Positions 1 to 8,329 of a stretch of 64,000 bases of DNA are shown here, in pieces. Each line of letters starts with the position of its first letter. Position 1 is the stretch's first letter. The translations under genes were made by a program, and so were the position numbers. The stretch covers positions 62,001 to 126,000 of the forward strand of contig NZ_MRTH01000020.1 of NCBI RefSeq assembly GCF_001956045.1, written 5' to 3'. A model generated the notes under the pieces. It made no database searches and was not told where the DNA came from. It saw only the letters and a program-made list of their open reading frames with translations. Source of the DNA: Paenibacillus sp. FSL H7-0331 (lineage in GTDB: Bacteria > Bacillota > Bacilli > Paenibacillales > NBRC-103111).

Positions 1-292
1 GCTATTTGATGCATACCCAGATACTCTCGTACCTCTACGAGCTTGAAATTTCTGTGTACAATATAAGTTTAGTAAGCGAAAAAATAAAAAGATTGACTTT
101 TTGTTGTGATAATGCAGGTGCTTGACAGGCATATGATACGATAAAAAAGTTAAAAGTTCTCCTCTACATCTGCTTTCCTAGTTACATGTGACTGGAGCCT
201 AAATGATGGGCTTATATCTTTATCATCCTGAGTTAACCTTTCTAACAGGTTGTAGAGAGAACATTTGATAAACAAAAAGGAGGAGATGTCAT
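1..292. other. left-end stretch without a supported gene
   Basis: No convincing coding region is visible here. Short open frames at the extreme left (for example to about position 46) could be the tail of a gene outside the window but are too short to judge. A TTGACA hexamer lies at 122-127, but no good -10 hexamer sits at the expected distance. A good ribosome site (AAAAAGGAGGAG, 275-286) precedes the broken dehydrogenase remnant that begins at 293. Confidence 0.4.
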
Positions 293-562
293 ATGAGCAC
301 AAATTAAGTCGCTTTGGTTACTGGAGAGTCTCGGGGAATTGGAGAAGCTATTGTAAGACGTCTTGATTGCGAGGGCACATCCGTAGCATTTCCCTATGCA
401 GCTCACAGCAAAAAGGAGTCAACAATGCTGGGGTATCAAGCATGAAGCTTTATGATCAGCTTTCAATCGAAGAGTTCGATTATATGATTGCTGTGAGTTC
501 GCTCCATATTTTCAGCCGTACAAGTAATTGCACCTCAACACTTCGTTCTGTCAGTTTTTATG
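293..562 (+). pseudogene. decayed short-chain dehydrogenase (SDR) N-terminal remnant
   Basis: A well-spaced ribosome site is followed by ATG at 293, but the fifth codon (305-307) is TAA. Beyond the stop the same frame reads ALVTGESRGIGEAIVRRL, the Rossmann TGxxxGIG signature of classical SDRs. The second SDR hallmark, VNNAG, appears at 418-432 in another frame. A further frame change near 500 continues as SIFSAVQVIAPQ, which fits the helix that follows in SDRs. The spacing between TGxxxGIG and NNAG is much shorter than the usual 70 or so residues, so an internal deletion is implied as well. There is no catalytic Tyr-Lys region. This is inactivated debris whose frame opens into the Rieske gene by accident. 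Confidence 0.75.
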
Positions 563-612
563 CAATTCCAGTGAAAATTGAAAAAAGACTAAAATCATTA
601 GGAGGAAATTTC

Positions 613-1584
613 TTGAAGAAAGATTATTTGTTAAATGAGTGGCATTGCGTATACCTTGCATCTGAATTAAAAGAAGAACCACAGCAAGTTTTTGTTTTAG
701 GGGAAAGAGTGGTTATATATCGAACAAAAACTGAGGTTCATGCTTTTAAGGATCTATGCATCCATCGTGGCGCAGCTCTTTCGCTCGGTAAAGTTAAAAA
801 TGGAATGCTAGTCTGCCCATATCATGCTTGGGAATACAATACTGCAGGAGAATGCGAAAAAATACCGGCTTTACCCTCTGGAAAGGCGATTCCTAGTAAG
901 GCGAAAGCTACAGTCTATCGGTGCATTGAACACATTGGGTTTATATGGGTTAATATCGGTGAAGACCCAGCCCCATTAGTTGCATTTCCTGAATATGATC
1001 AAGATGAATACCGGACAGTCGCTATAGGACCTTATGATGTCAAAGCTAATGCACCACGTATTGTTGAGAACTTTTTAGATATTGCTCATTTAATGTTCGT
1101 ACATGAAGGGATGCTTGGTGATGCAGATCATGCAGAAATCCCTGTGTTTGATATTAATTTTACGGATGGTCGTTTTATAACAAGCGAAATACTGCTCTAC
1201 CAACCTAATCCGGATGGTCGATCCAGTGAAGGGTACTCAAATTATGTGTACGAAATTTTATCACCGATGACTGCTCGATTTAAAAAGAAAGCTCAGGATT
1301 CAAATAATGAATTTTCGTTTTTCATTACTGTTGTTCAAGAAAAAGAAGAACAAACAAAAGTTTTTATGCTACATTCAAGAAATTTCGAGCTAGATCAACC
1401 TGATGAACCGTATACAAAATTTACAGATATATTGCTAAAGCAAGATATTGAAATTATTGAGAGTCAAAAACCTGAATTATTACCTCTAGATTTGCAAGAA
1501 GAAATGCATCTGAAATCAGACGCTATCAGCATCGCTTATCGTAGGTGGCTTAAAAAGTTAGGTGTAGAAACTGGGATTATTTAA
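613..1584 (+). CDS. Rieske [2Fe-2S] ring-hydroxylating-type oxygenase, large subunit
   Basis: Non-haem iron oxygenase of about 323 residues. The Rieske cluster ligands are Cys49-x-His51 and Cys68-x2-His71. The catalytic mononuclear iron motif is in NFLDIAHLMFVH (Asn153, Asp156, His159, His164), so the enzyme looks intact. Family members hydroxylate or demethylate aromatic or polycyclic substrates using electrons from a separate reductase, and none is encoded nearby. I chose TTG at 613 because AGGAGG lies at 600-605 and homology begins right there; the open frame extends upstream to 367 only because it runs through the broken SDR. An MFS exporter follows 130 bp downstream. The substrate cannot be read from the sequence. 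Confidence 0.85.
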   Translation: MKKDYLLNEWHCVYLASELKEEPQQVFVLGERVVIYRTKTEVHAFKDLCIHRGAALSLGKVKNGMLVCPYHAWEYNTAGECEKIPALPSGKAIPSKAKATVYRCIEHIGFIWVNIGEDPAPLVAFPEYDQDEYRTVAIGPYDVKANAPRIVENFLDIAHLMFVHEGMLGDADHAEIPVFDINFTDGRFITSEILLYQPNPDGRSSEGYSNYVYEILSPMTARFKKKAQDSNNEFSFFITVVQEKEEQTKVFMLHSRNFELDQPDEPYTKFTDILLKQDIEIIESQKPELLPLDLQEEMHLKSDAISIAYRRWLKKLGVETGII

Positions 1585-1714
1585 CGAAATGATTGATATA
1601 GTCCTACAATAATTTTGACTTTCTATTATTGTATCTGGCCGGATGTCGGAATTTAGTACTAATTGGTTTTCATTAAAGAATGAAGTTTTTTACAGAAGCA
1701 GGAGCGTGATTTGT

Positions 1715-3160
1715 TTGCAAGCAAGTATAGAAGCGGAGCAACAAGCTGTTAAAAGTGTTAGAGTGTTTCCAATTATGGCATCATTGATGCTTGCTGGTTT
1801 TGTTGGTACGTTCAATGAAACAGCGCTAAATATTGCACTCAGTAATTTTATTCAAGTATTTTCTATTAGTACATCTATTGCTCAATGGTTGACAACTGGT
1901 TATTTGCTCACACTGGGTATTCTAATTCCGTTGTCCGGATTATTGATGCAATGGTTTACAACAAGACAGCTTTTCTTGACAGCGGCCATTGTCTCTCTCG
2001 GAGGTGCGGGTATCGGGGGGATGGCGGGAAGCTTCGAGGTTCTACTGACAGGCCGTATCTTACAAGCTACTGGGACTGGACTTCTTCTGCCACTCATGTT
2101 TAATATGGTATTTATTATATTTCCCGCCCACAAACGCGGTATGGCGATGGGGCTTGTTACTATGATATTTACTGCTGCCCCGGCTGTGGGCCCCACCGTT
2201 TCGGGATTGTTAATTGCAAATTTAAGCTGGCACTGGATATTTTGGCTCTCCTTCGTATTAATGCTCATCGCATTGCTCGTTGGAAGTTTATATATGCAAA
2301 ATGTATCTACGATTACAAAGCCACGTATTGACTTGTTCTCCTTAGCCGTGTCAACAGTTGGTTTTGGCGGCATTGTGTTCGGATTTAGTCACGCTGGTGA
2401 AGGAGATGCCGGATGGAATAGCGCGATGGTCGTTTGGCCGCTAATTGTTGGAGGGGTTGCGCTTATCTTATTTGTTTATCGTCAATTGACGATGGAAAGA
2501 CCATTAATGAATGTGAAAGCTTTTAAGCATCCGATGTTTCTTGTAGGTACCCTATTAATTTTTGTATGTATGTCGATTAACATCTCTTCCATGTTGTTAT
2601 TGCCGATGTTTTTAATCCGAGTGTTAGAAATGAGTACGTTATCGGCAGCGATTATCCTTCTTCCTGGTGGAATTGTAATGGGGCTATCATCCCCTTTGAT
2701 CGGCCGCCTGTTTGATAAATTCGGCCCAAGGTTTCTAGTTATTCCGGGTCTTGTCCTGGCGGCGGTTGCGCTTTGGTTCTTCTCGGATATTACCGCTATA
2801 TCAACAACTGCTTTCATTGTAACGTTGCATGTTTGTTTAATGATTGGCATTGCATTGGTATGGATGCCTGCGCAAACCAATGGGATGAATCAACTACCGC
2901 GCGAGATGCATCGGGACGGGACGGCAATTATGAACTCGCTGATTCAAGTTGCAGGTGCGATTGGTATGGCCGTAACGGTGAGTATAATGACTGCTGGTGG
3001 AAATAAGTACATGAAAGCAGCATCGATGGCAACCGAGTCACCGATTACGCCAGAAGCGCTTGCTGCCGGTATTCAGGATGCATTTTTGTTTGTGTTGTCA
3101 GTTGCAGTAGCAGGCGCAATCGTTGGACTAATGATTAAACGTGTAAAAGTCTCCCGTTAA
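1715..3160 (+). CDS. DHA2-family MFS drug exporter (EmrB/QacA/LmrB-like)
   Basis: Polytopic membrane protein of about 481 residues, hydrophobic throughout with some 14 predicted membrane segments, as expected of the 14-TM DHA2 family of proton-drug antiporters. The N-terminal part carries the family features LNIALSNF in TM1 and TTGYLLTLGILIPLSGLL in TM2, then GRILQATGTGLLLPL, matching EmrB/LmrB motifs. The start is set at TTG 1715, which has a CAGGAG ribosome site about 10 nt upstream. The open frame reaches back to 1643, but that region is polar and has no ribosome site. The likely role is efflux of a lipophilic antibiotic or toxic compound. The Rieske oxygenase upstream might modify the same molecule, but that is only inference from adjacency. 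Confidence 0.85.
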   Translation: MQASIEAEQQAVKSVRVFPIMASLMLAGFVGTFNETALNIALSNFIQVFSISTSIAQWLTTGYLLTLGILIPLSGLLMQWFTTRQLFLTAAIVSLGGAGIGGMAGSFEVLLTGRILQATGTGLLLPLMFNMVFIIFPAHKRGMAMGLVTMIFTAAPAVGPTVSGLLIANLSWHWIFWLSFVLMLIALLVGSLYMQNVSTITKPRIDLFSLAVSTVGFGGIVFGFSHAGEGDAGWNSAMVVWPLIVGGVALILFVYRQLTMERPLMNVKAFKHPMFLVGTLLIFVCMSINISSMLLLPMFLIRVLEMSTLSAAIILLPGGIVMGLSSPLIGRLFDKFGPRFLVIPGLVLAAVALWFFSDITAISTTAFIVTLHVCLMIGIALVWMPAQTNGMNQLPREMHRDGTAIMNSLIQVAGAIGMAVTVSIMTAGGNKYMKAASMATESPITPEALAAGIQDAFLFVLSVAVAGAIVGLMIKRVKVSR

Positions 3161-3317
3161 GCGGAGTTCCTTACCATATAACCGGAAGCTTTTCGTTAAA
3201 ACAGAAGGGGCCAGGCTATGGTGTGGACTTTAAGCTCTCCAAATTTTACTAAGTACTGGTCAGCATAGATAGCTTCCATTGATGGGTAAATTTTGAAAAT
3301 CACGTTAATGAGGTTAA

Positions 3318-3350
3318 TTGACAACAGGTATGATAATGATTATCATTATC
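3318..3350 (+). promoter_or_regulatory. Fur-controlled promoter (Fur box over the -10)
   Basis: TTGACA at 3318-3323 and TATCAT at 3341-3346 are separated by exactly 17 bp. The 19-bp sequence GATAATGATTATCATTATC at 3332-3350 is a perfect match to the classical Fur box and covers the -10 element. Binding of Fur-Fe(II) would occlude RNA polymerase, so the siderophore-binding lipoprotein downstream should be expressed only under iron starvation. The transcript leader would be about 95 nt. Confidence 0.92.
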
Positions 3351-3448
3351 TGATGTAAATGCTTCTGGTGTGGGGAGCCGTCCCCCGCATACGAGCTAGT
3401 CAGCATTCCTCTTTAACACAATCTATCATCATATGTGGAGGTAACACC

Positions 3449-4447
3449 ATGAATAAGAAACGAATTTACCCATTGTTAGGACTGCTGTTAGGTGCTGCAA
3501 TAGTAGGAATCGGATGCTCTAGCACAACTAATAATAGCGGAGAAGGCAGCAATTCACCGTCAGCCTCTTCAGGATCGTCTGCAACAGCGAAGCCCGCTGC
3601 TGAACGTGTGATGAAGGATGCGCTAGGTCACGAAGTGAGCATACCGGCAAAACCCGAGAGAATTATCGCCTCCTATCTTGAGGATCATCTAGTTGCTCTT
3701 GGAGTCAAACCGGCTGCCCAATGGTCGATCAACAATGGAAAGTCGGTGCAGAACTACCTTCAGAAGGAGCTGAAGGGGATTCCCACCATACCAAGCGATC
3801 TGCCATTCGAATCGGTCATGAGCTTCGCTCCGGACTTAATCCTCGTGGACAGTGCGGAGCAAGTAGCCGGGGACAAATATGCCCAATATGCTAAAATAGC
3901 ACCGACATTCACCGTAGGGAGCGGCGTCAACAATGACTGGCGGCAGGAGTTCATGACTGTAGCCGAAGTATTGAATAAAAGCGAAGAAGCTAAGAAGGTT
4001 TTGGTAAGCTACGATTTAAAGGTGAAAGAAGCCAAGGAGAAATTGAAGCAGGAGATCGGAACCAAATCCGTGGCTGTTCTCTGGGTAACTAACAAAAATG
4101 TATATGTGCCTAACGAGAAGCTGTCCTGCGGTGACGTTCTGTACCGGGACCTGGGTCTTACCGTACCGGAAGAGATTAAGCAAATATCCAAAACAGCTAC
4201 AGCAAACTGGAATCCTATTGCCATGGAGAAGCTTGCTCAAATGAATATTGACTATATGTTTATTGTGAACAGCAAGGGAGTTGCGAATGAGGAGATCCTA
4301 AAGGACCCGGTTTGGGCCGGCATTCCAGCTGTCAAAAACGGGCAGGTATTCCAATATGACGATACTGCAAGCTGGCTGTATACAGGTATCATTGCAAATA
4401 GCCAGATGGTAGACAATGTTCTGGAGCGAATCTTGAAGAAAATATAA
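3449..4447 (+). CDS. iron-siderophore ABC transporter substrate-binding lipoprotein (FeuA/FecB type)
   Basis: A 332-residue periplasmic-binding-type lipoprotein. The signal peptide ends in the lipobox VGIGC (Cys23), followed by a Ser/Thr/Asn/Gly-rich linker to about residue 55. The Peripla_BP_2 fold follows: DALGHEVSIPAKPERI, then two lobes joined by a long helix, ending with GQVFQYD..W. This class captures ferric siderophores, vitamin B12 or haem outside the membrane. Regulation by a perfect Fur box points to a ferric siderophore. ATG 3449 is preceded by GTGGAGGTAAC. No permease or ATPase gene is adjacent, so it must dock on a transporter encoded elsewhere. Confidence 0.9.
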   Translation: MNKKRIYPLLGLLLGAAIVGIGCSSTTNNSGEGSNSPSASSGSSATAKPAAERVMKDALGHEVSIPAKPERIIASYLEDHLVALGVKPAAQWSINNGKSVQNYLQKELKGIPTIPSDLPFESVMSFAPDLILVDSAEQVAGDKYAQYAKIAPTFTVGSGVNNDWRQEFMTVAEVLNKSEEAKKVLVSYDLKVKEAKEKLKQEIGTKSVAVLWVTNKNVYVPNEKLSCGDVLYRDLGLTVPEEIKQISKTATANWNPIAMEKLAQMNIDYMFIVNSKGVANEEILKDPVWAGIPAVKNGQVFQYDDTASWLYTGIIANSQMVDNVLERILKKI

Positions 4448-4505
4448 CTGGCAATCACAGCTTTGTCTGGTTTGCCGGCAGCAGCGGCAGCCCCAAAAAC
4501 TTAGA

Positions 4506-4619
4506 TCGCTCTCACCGCAAACAGTCCAGGCTTTTGAGCAGATGGATGATTGGTATCATATACATACGACCTGGACAGGTGACGCATGGTTATATCATCC
4601 TAACGCTTCCTCAACATGA
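4506..4619 (+). pseudogene. possible SH3-like domain fragment
   Basis: One frame of this otherwise empty gap reads QTVQAFEQMDDWYHIHTTWTGDAWLYHP before a stop at 4617. The aromatic spacing (W-x-H-I-H-T-x-W-x-G-x-x-W) resembles bacterial SH3-type repeats found at the C terminus of secreted Paenibacillus proteins. No start codon or ribosome site is present, so it would be the stranded 3' end of a lost gene. I am unsure of this. Confidence 0.3.
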
Positions 4620-4630
4620 TGGGTTATAAG

Positions 4631-4672
4631 ACAGGCAAGGACTTCGGAACTGAAGTCTTTGCCTGTTATTTT
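4631..4672 (+). terminator. hairpin terminator
   Basis: Arms ACAGGCAAGGACTTC (4631-4645) and GAAGTCTTTGCCTGT (4652-4666) form a 15-bp stem with one G-U pair and a 6-nt loop, followed by TATTTT. It probably ends the siderophore-binding gene transcript and isolates cluster A. Confidence 0.7.
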
Positions 4673-4922
4673 GCGTGCATTGCTGCACGACTCCGTTCGT
4701 AGTCTGATCCTTATTAGTCGTATGTAGGTCGAATTTTCCTAATAATGGATGATTAAATAGGATTACTTCACATGTATTTAGGATTGGTAGGGGCGTGAAG
4801 CTGAGGCAGGTCCACAGATGTTTACAGGCAAATAAGATTATTTTAAGTTGTCCGGCTGTGTACTAAGATGATAGAGGATACAAACTGGCCAGTGTCCGTA
4901 CACAAGTTTGGAGGAATGCCCA

Positions 4923-5882
4923 TTGAGCAAGGGAACTGCTGCTTCCGTTCAGGTGAGGAAGGAGGCTTACCTGAAAGTAAAGAAGCTATACGCTGCAATT
5001 AGCAAAGACAGATGGATGTATATGATGTTGATACCGGGGCTGTTTTACTTCCTTATATTTAAGTACCTGCCTATCGGGGGATTAGCCATCGCTTTTCAGA
5101 ATTACCAGCCTTTTCTAGGATTTGCGGAAAGCAAGTGGGTCGGCTTTCATCATTTTAACCGCTTTTTTAATGAATCCGATTTCTGGCTGTTATTGAAAAA
5201 TACGACGGTCATCGGAGTCAGCAATATTGTATTCTTTTTTCCGCTTCCGATTATATTGGCCCTGATGTTAAACGAGGTGAGGTTTGTTGTTTTCAAAAGG
5301 TTCGTCCAGACCGTGACCTATCTTCCTCATTTTATGTCATGGGTAGTGGTAGTCAGTATCAGCTATATTTTGTTTACTACAGAGGGTGGTGTCGTTAACG
5401 ATGTCATTGCTTTAATTTGGGGACAGAAGCTGAATATATTGGCGAGCCCGGATTGGTTTCTTCCGCTCTACATAGGACAGGTAATCTGGAAGGAATGCGG
5501 CTGGGGAACGATCATTTTTTTGGCTGCGCTCACGAGTATCGACCCTGAGCAATATGAAGCAGCCCGTATTGATGGTGCGAAGCGGCTGCAGCAGCTCTGG
5601 TACATTACACTGCCGATGCTGCGCAGTACGATTGTGATCCTGCTGATCCTGAGGCTGGGTTCGTTTTTTGAAACCGGGTTTGAGCACATCTATAACATGC
5701 AAAATGCGCTCAATCGGAACGTGTCCGAGGTATTTGACACTTATGTTTATATGGTCGGCATCACTCAGGGAAGCCTGAGCTACAGTACAGCCGTTGGGAT
5801 GTTCACATCCATAGTCGGTCTCGTTCTGGTGTATATATCCAACCGGATATCCAAAAAACTCGGCGAAGAAGGTATATTTTAA
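4923..5882 (+). CDS. LplB-family sugar ABC transporter permease
   Basis: Inner-membrane subunit of about 319 residues with six membrane segments. The cytoplasmic EAA loop reads EAARIDGAKRLQQLWYITLP, the docking site for the shared ATPase. The N-terminal portion (YLPIGGLAIAFQNYQPF, then WVGFHHFNRFF) is typical of LplB/YteP proteins that import pectin-, xylan- or uronate-derived oligosaccharides. TTG at 4923 is the probable start, because GGAGGA sits 8 nt upstream; a TTG at 4908 overlaps that ribosome site. The YtcP-type partner starts 2 bp after the stop, so the two are co-translated. No ATPase gene is in the cluster; such systems generally use a common MsmX-like ATPase encoded elsewhere. Confidence 0.9.
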   Translation: MSKGTAASVQVRKEAYLKVKKLYAAISKDRWMYMMLIPGLFYFLIFKYLPIGGLAIAFQNYQPFLGFAESKWVGFHHFNRFFNESDFWLLLKNTTVIGVSNIVFFFPLPIILALMLNEVRFVVFKRFVQTVTYLPHFMSWVVVVSISYILFTTEGGVVNDVIALIWGQKLNILASPDWFLPLYIGQVIWKECGWGTIIFLAALTSIDPEQYEAARIDGAKRLQQLWYITLPMLRSTIVILLILRLGSFFETGFEHIYNMQNALNRNVSEVFDTYVYMVGITQGSLSYSTAVGMFTSIVGLVLVYISNRISKKLGEEGIF

Positions 5883-5883
5883 T

Positions 5884-6756
5884 ATGATCCACGAGAAATC
5901 GATAGGAAGCCGGATGTTTGATATCATTAATTACTTGCTGTTATTCGGATGTGCGATAGCTACGATTGTACCCTTTATCCACATTGTTGCCGGCTCCTTG
6001 ACGACTGCCGAGGGACTGCTGCAGAACAGCTTTGTACTGATCCCTACGGATTTTACGCTGGATGCGTACCGTTACATTTTTACATCCGACAGTATTGCCA
6101 ATAGTCTGCTCATTACGATTTACATTACCGTACTGGGAACGTTATTTAATTTGCTGTTTACGGTTCTGACTGCCTATCCGTTGGCACGGAATCCCATTAT
6201 AGGCAAGCAGTTGATTCTTTTTCTGATCGTGCTTACGATTGTTTTTAGACCGGGCATGATTCCCAATTTCATCGTAGTGAAATCGGTAGGGCTGCTGGAT
6301 AGCATCTGGTCGCTTATTATACCGAGCCTGATCAGCCCATTTTACTTGATCATTACCAAAAATTTCTTCCAGCAGCTCCCCAAGGAGCTGGAAGAGTCGG
6401 CCAAGATCGACGGCTATAATGATCTGCAAATTTTATTTCGCATCTTTTTACCGTTATCCAAGCCTATGCTGGCAACCTTCTCGCTGTTTTATGCGGTAGC
6501 GAATTGGAATACTTTTATGCCAGCTTTGCTGTATATTAATGATGCCACGAAGTGGCCCATCCAGATTATTTTGCGCCAGATTGTGCTGTTGGCTGCCGGT
6601 GGGGCGGGTGCTGCGGATGCTGCTGGAGAGTTTGCTGTGCCACCGTCGGTCAAGATGGCTGTTATTGTGATTGCGACGCTGCCGATTATGCTGGTATACA
6701 TGATGCTGCAAAAATATTTTGTCAGTGGTTTAATGGTTGGCTCTGTGAAAGGCTAA
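5884..6756 (+). CDS. YtcP/LplC-family sugar ABC transporter permease
   Basis: Second membrane subunit, 290 residues and six membrane segments, ending in the typical FVSGLMVGSVKG tail. The EAA loop is EESAKIDGYNDLQILFRIFLP, and the periplasmic loop contains VPPSVKMA. It pairs with the LplB-type subunit upstream (1-bp gap) and with the binding lipoprotein downstream (25-bp gap) as one importer. The family moves di- and oligosaccharides, often acidic plant-cell-wall fragments. Confidence 0.9.
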   Translation: MIHEKSIGSRMFDIINYLLLFGCAIATIVPFIHIVAGSLTTAEGLLQNSFVLIPTDFTLDAYRYIFTSDSIANSLLITIYITVLGTLFNLLFTVLTAYPLARNPIIGKQLILFLIVLTIVFRPGMIPNFIVVKSVGLLDSIWSLIIPSLISPFYLIITKNFFQQLPKELEESAKIDGYNDLQILFRIFLPLSKPMLATFSLFYAVANWNTFMPALLYINDATKWPIQIILRQIVLLAAGGAGAADAAGEFAVPPSVKMAVIVIATLPIMLVYMMLQKYFVSGLMVGSVKG

Positions 6757-6781
6757 TACAAATTCGAGAGGGGCTTTAAGC

Positions 6782-8317
6782 ATGAAAAAGGCAACAAACA
6801 GAAAGAGGCTTACCCGGCATCTGGCCATCGTTAGTACACTGAGTCTATCCGTAGGTATCTTGGCGGCTTGCAGCAGTACGGGAGCTCCGACGAAACAAGC
6901 TGACAGTGCGCCAGATCCGGTAGTCGAGAAAAAGAAGGAGCCGCTGAAAATTACGATGCTGAACGTATTTTATGAGGCGGAGGCACCGAAGAAGGATAAT
7001 CCGATTCTGCAAAAGGTACAGGAGTACACGAATACCGAGCTTAATATTACATGGGTGCCGAGCTCCGCTTACAATGATAAGGTCGCCACAATGATGGTAG
7101 CCAATGACCTACCGAAGGTGCTCATGGTAACCAATGATAAGGATCCGTTGCTGCGCAACAGCATTCGTTCGGGAATGTTCTGGGAGCTTGGTCCTTACCT
7201 GAAGGCTTACCCTAACCTGAGCAGTAAATTATTGCCTGCACAGCTTAGCAATTCTTCAGTCGATGGCAAAACCTTCGGGCTGTATCGCACCAGGGATTTG
7301 GCGAGAAGAGCGCTTATTTTCCGTCAGGACTGGCTGGAAAATCTGGGGCTGAAGCAGCCGCAAACGCTGGATGAAATCTATGAGGTGCTGAAGGCATTCA
7401 CCTTTAATGACCCCGATAAGAACGGCAAGGATGATACGATCGGTCTGGTGGATTACAAGGGCCTCGACAAAGCTACAAGTGTTGCAGGCTGGTTTGGCGC
7501 TCCCAATACGTGGAGTAAAGAGGGCGATCCAGATTTTACCACTGCTGCTTACATGAATATGCTGAATTTCTATAAAAGGCTGTATACGGAGAAAATCTTG
7601 AATCAGGATTTTGGAATTATGGAGGAAAGCCAGAAGCACGATACCTTCATGAAAGGCAAAGCCGGCGCGAAGCTTCATATATTGGGAGACCTTCAGGATA
7701 TCGGCAAGTTTGACCCGATGTTCAAGCTGTTTCCAACTGCCAAAATCGATGCGATTTCCCTGCTTAGTGGTACTGATGGCAATCGAAGCATCGCCGAGAA
7801 TGGTTATACCGGTATTTTTCTGATTCCCAAAACAACGGTGAAAACCGAGGATGAGTTGAAGCAGATCCTCACGTATTTTGATAAATTGCTGGATAAAGAG
7901 ATGCAGAATCTGCTCGTTCATGGGATAGAGGGTGTGGAATATAAAACTGTGGATGGCAAGGTCCAGAGGCTGAAGCCGGAGGACCCGACGAACCGCCGTG
8001 TCGGCTGGGAGCTGGGCTTATATCGCGGAGATGCGATTCCGAAGGCTGAGATGAGGGCCGAGGAGGTTAAGGCGAATAAAATGCTGTTGGATAACGAAAA
8101 GGTAGCGATCGTCAATCCATTTGCCCCACTAGATTCTGCCACTTTCATGGAAAAGGGAGCCAAGCTTGCGAAGATGATCGATGATGCCAAAATCAAATAC
8201 ATCATGGGTGTTATTGATGAAGCAGGCTGGAAGGCAGTCATCGAGCAATGGCGCAAGGATGGCGGCGACAAAATGATTGCGGAATACAAGGCAGAATATG
8301 CCAAGCTGAAAAAGTAG
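6782..8317 (+). CDS. LplA-family sugar-binding lipoprotein
   Basis: A 511-residue extracellular binding protein. The signal peptide ends in the lipobox GILAAC (Cys30). The mature part is a two-lobe type-1 extracellular binding fold with the family landmarks FRQDWLENLGLKQPQTLDEIYEVL and a calcium-loop-like DPDKNGKDDT near residues 217-226. The size (500-550 aa) fits the LplA/YtcQ group rather than the 420-residue maltose-binding group. ATG 6782 has GAGAGGGGC upstream. It captures the saccharide for the two permeases upstream. The exact ligand is unknown; the beta-helix enzyme at the cluster's end suggests a plant polysaccharide fragment. Confidence 0.88.
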   Translation: MKKATNRKRLTRHLAIVSTLSLSVGILAACSSTGAPTKQADSAPDPVVEKKKEPLKITMLNVFYEAEAPKKDNPILQKVQEYTNTELNITWVPSSAYNDKVATMMVANDLPKVLMVTNDKDPLLRNSIRSGMFWELGPYLKAYPNLSSKLLPAQLSNSSVDGKTFGLYRTRDLARRALIFRQDWLENLGLKQPQTLDEIYEVLKAFTFNDPDKNGKDDTIGLVDYKGLDKATSVAGWFGAPNTWSKEGDPDFTTAAYMNMLNFYKRLYTEKILNQDFGIMEESQKHDTFMKGKAGAKLHILGDLQDIGKFDPMFKLFPTAKIDAISLLSGTDGNRSIAENGYTGIFLIPKTTVKTEDELKQILTYFDKLLDKEMQNLLVHGIEGVEYKTVDGKVQRLKPEDPTNRRVGWELGLYRGDAIPKAEMRAEEVKANKMLLDNEKVAIVNPFAPLDSATFMEKGAKLAKMIDDAKIKYIMGVIDEAGWKAVIEQWRKDGGDKMIAEYKAEYAKLKK

Positions 8318-8329
8318 GGAGAGAAAACG

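Noticed and set aside
7256..7921. 221-codon minus-strand frame opposite the cluster A binding lipoprotein
   Set aside because: Shadow of a real gene; composition and lack of a start context argue against coding.
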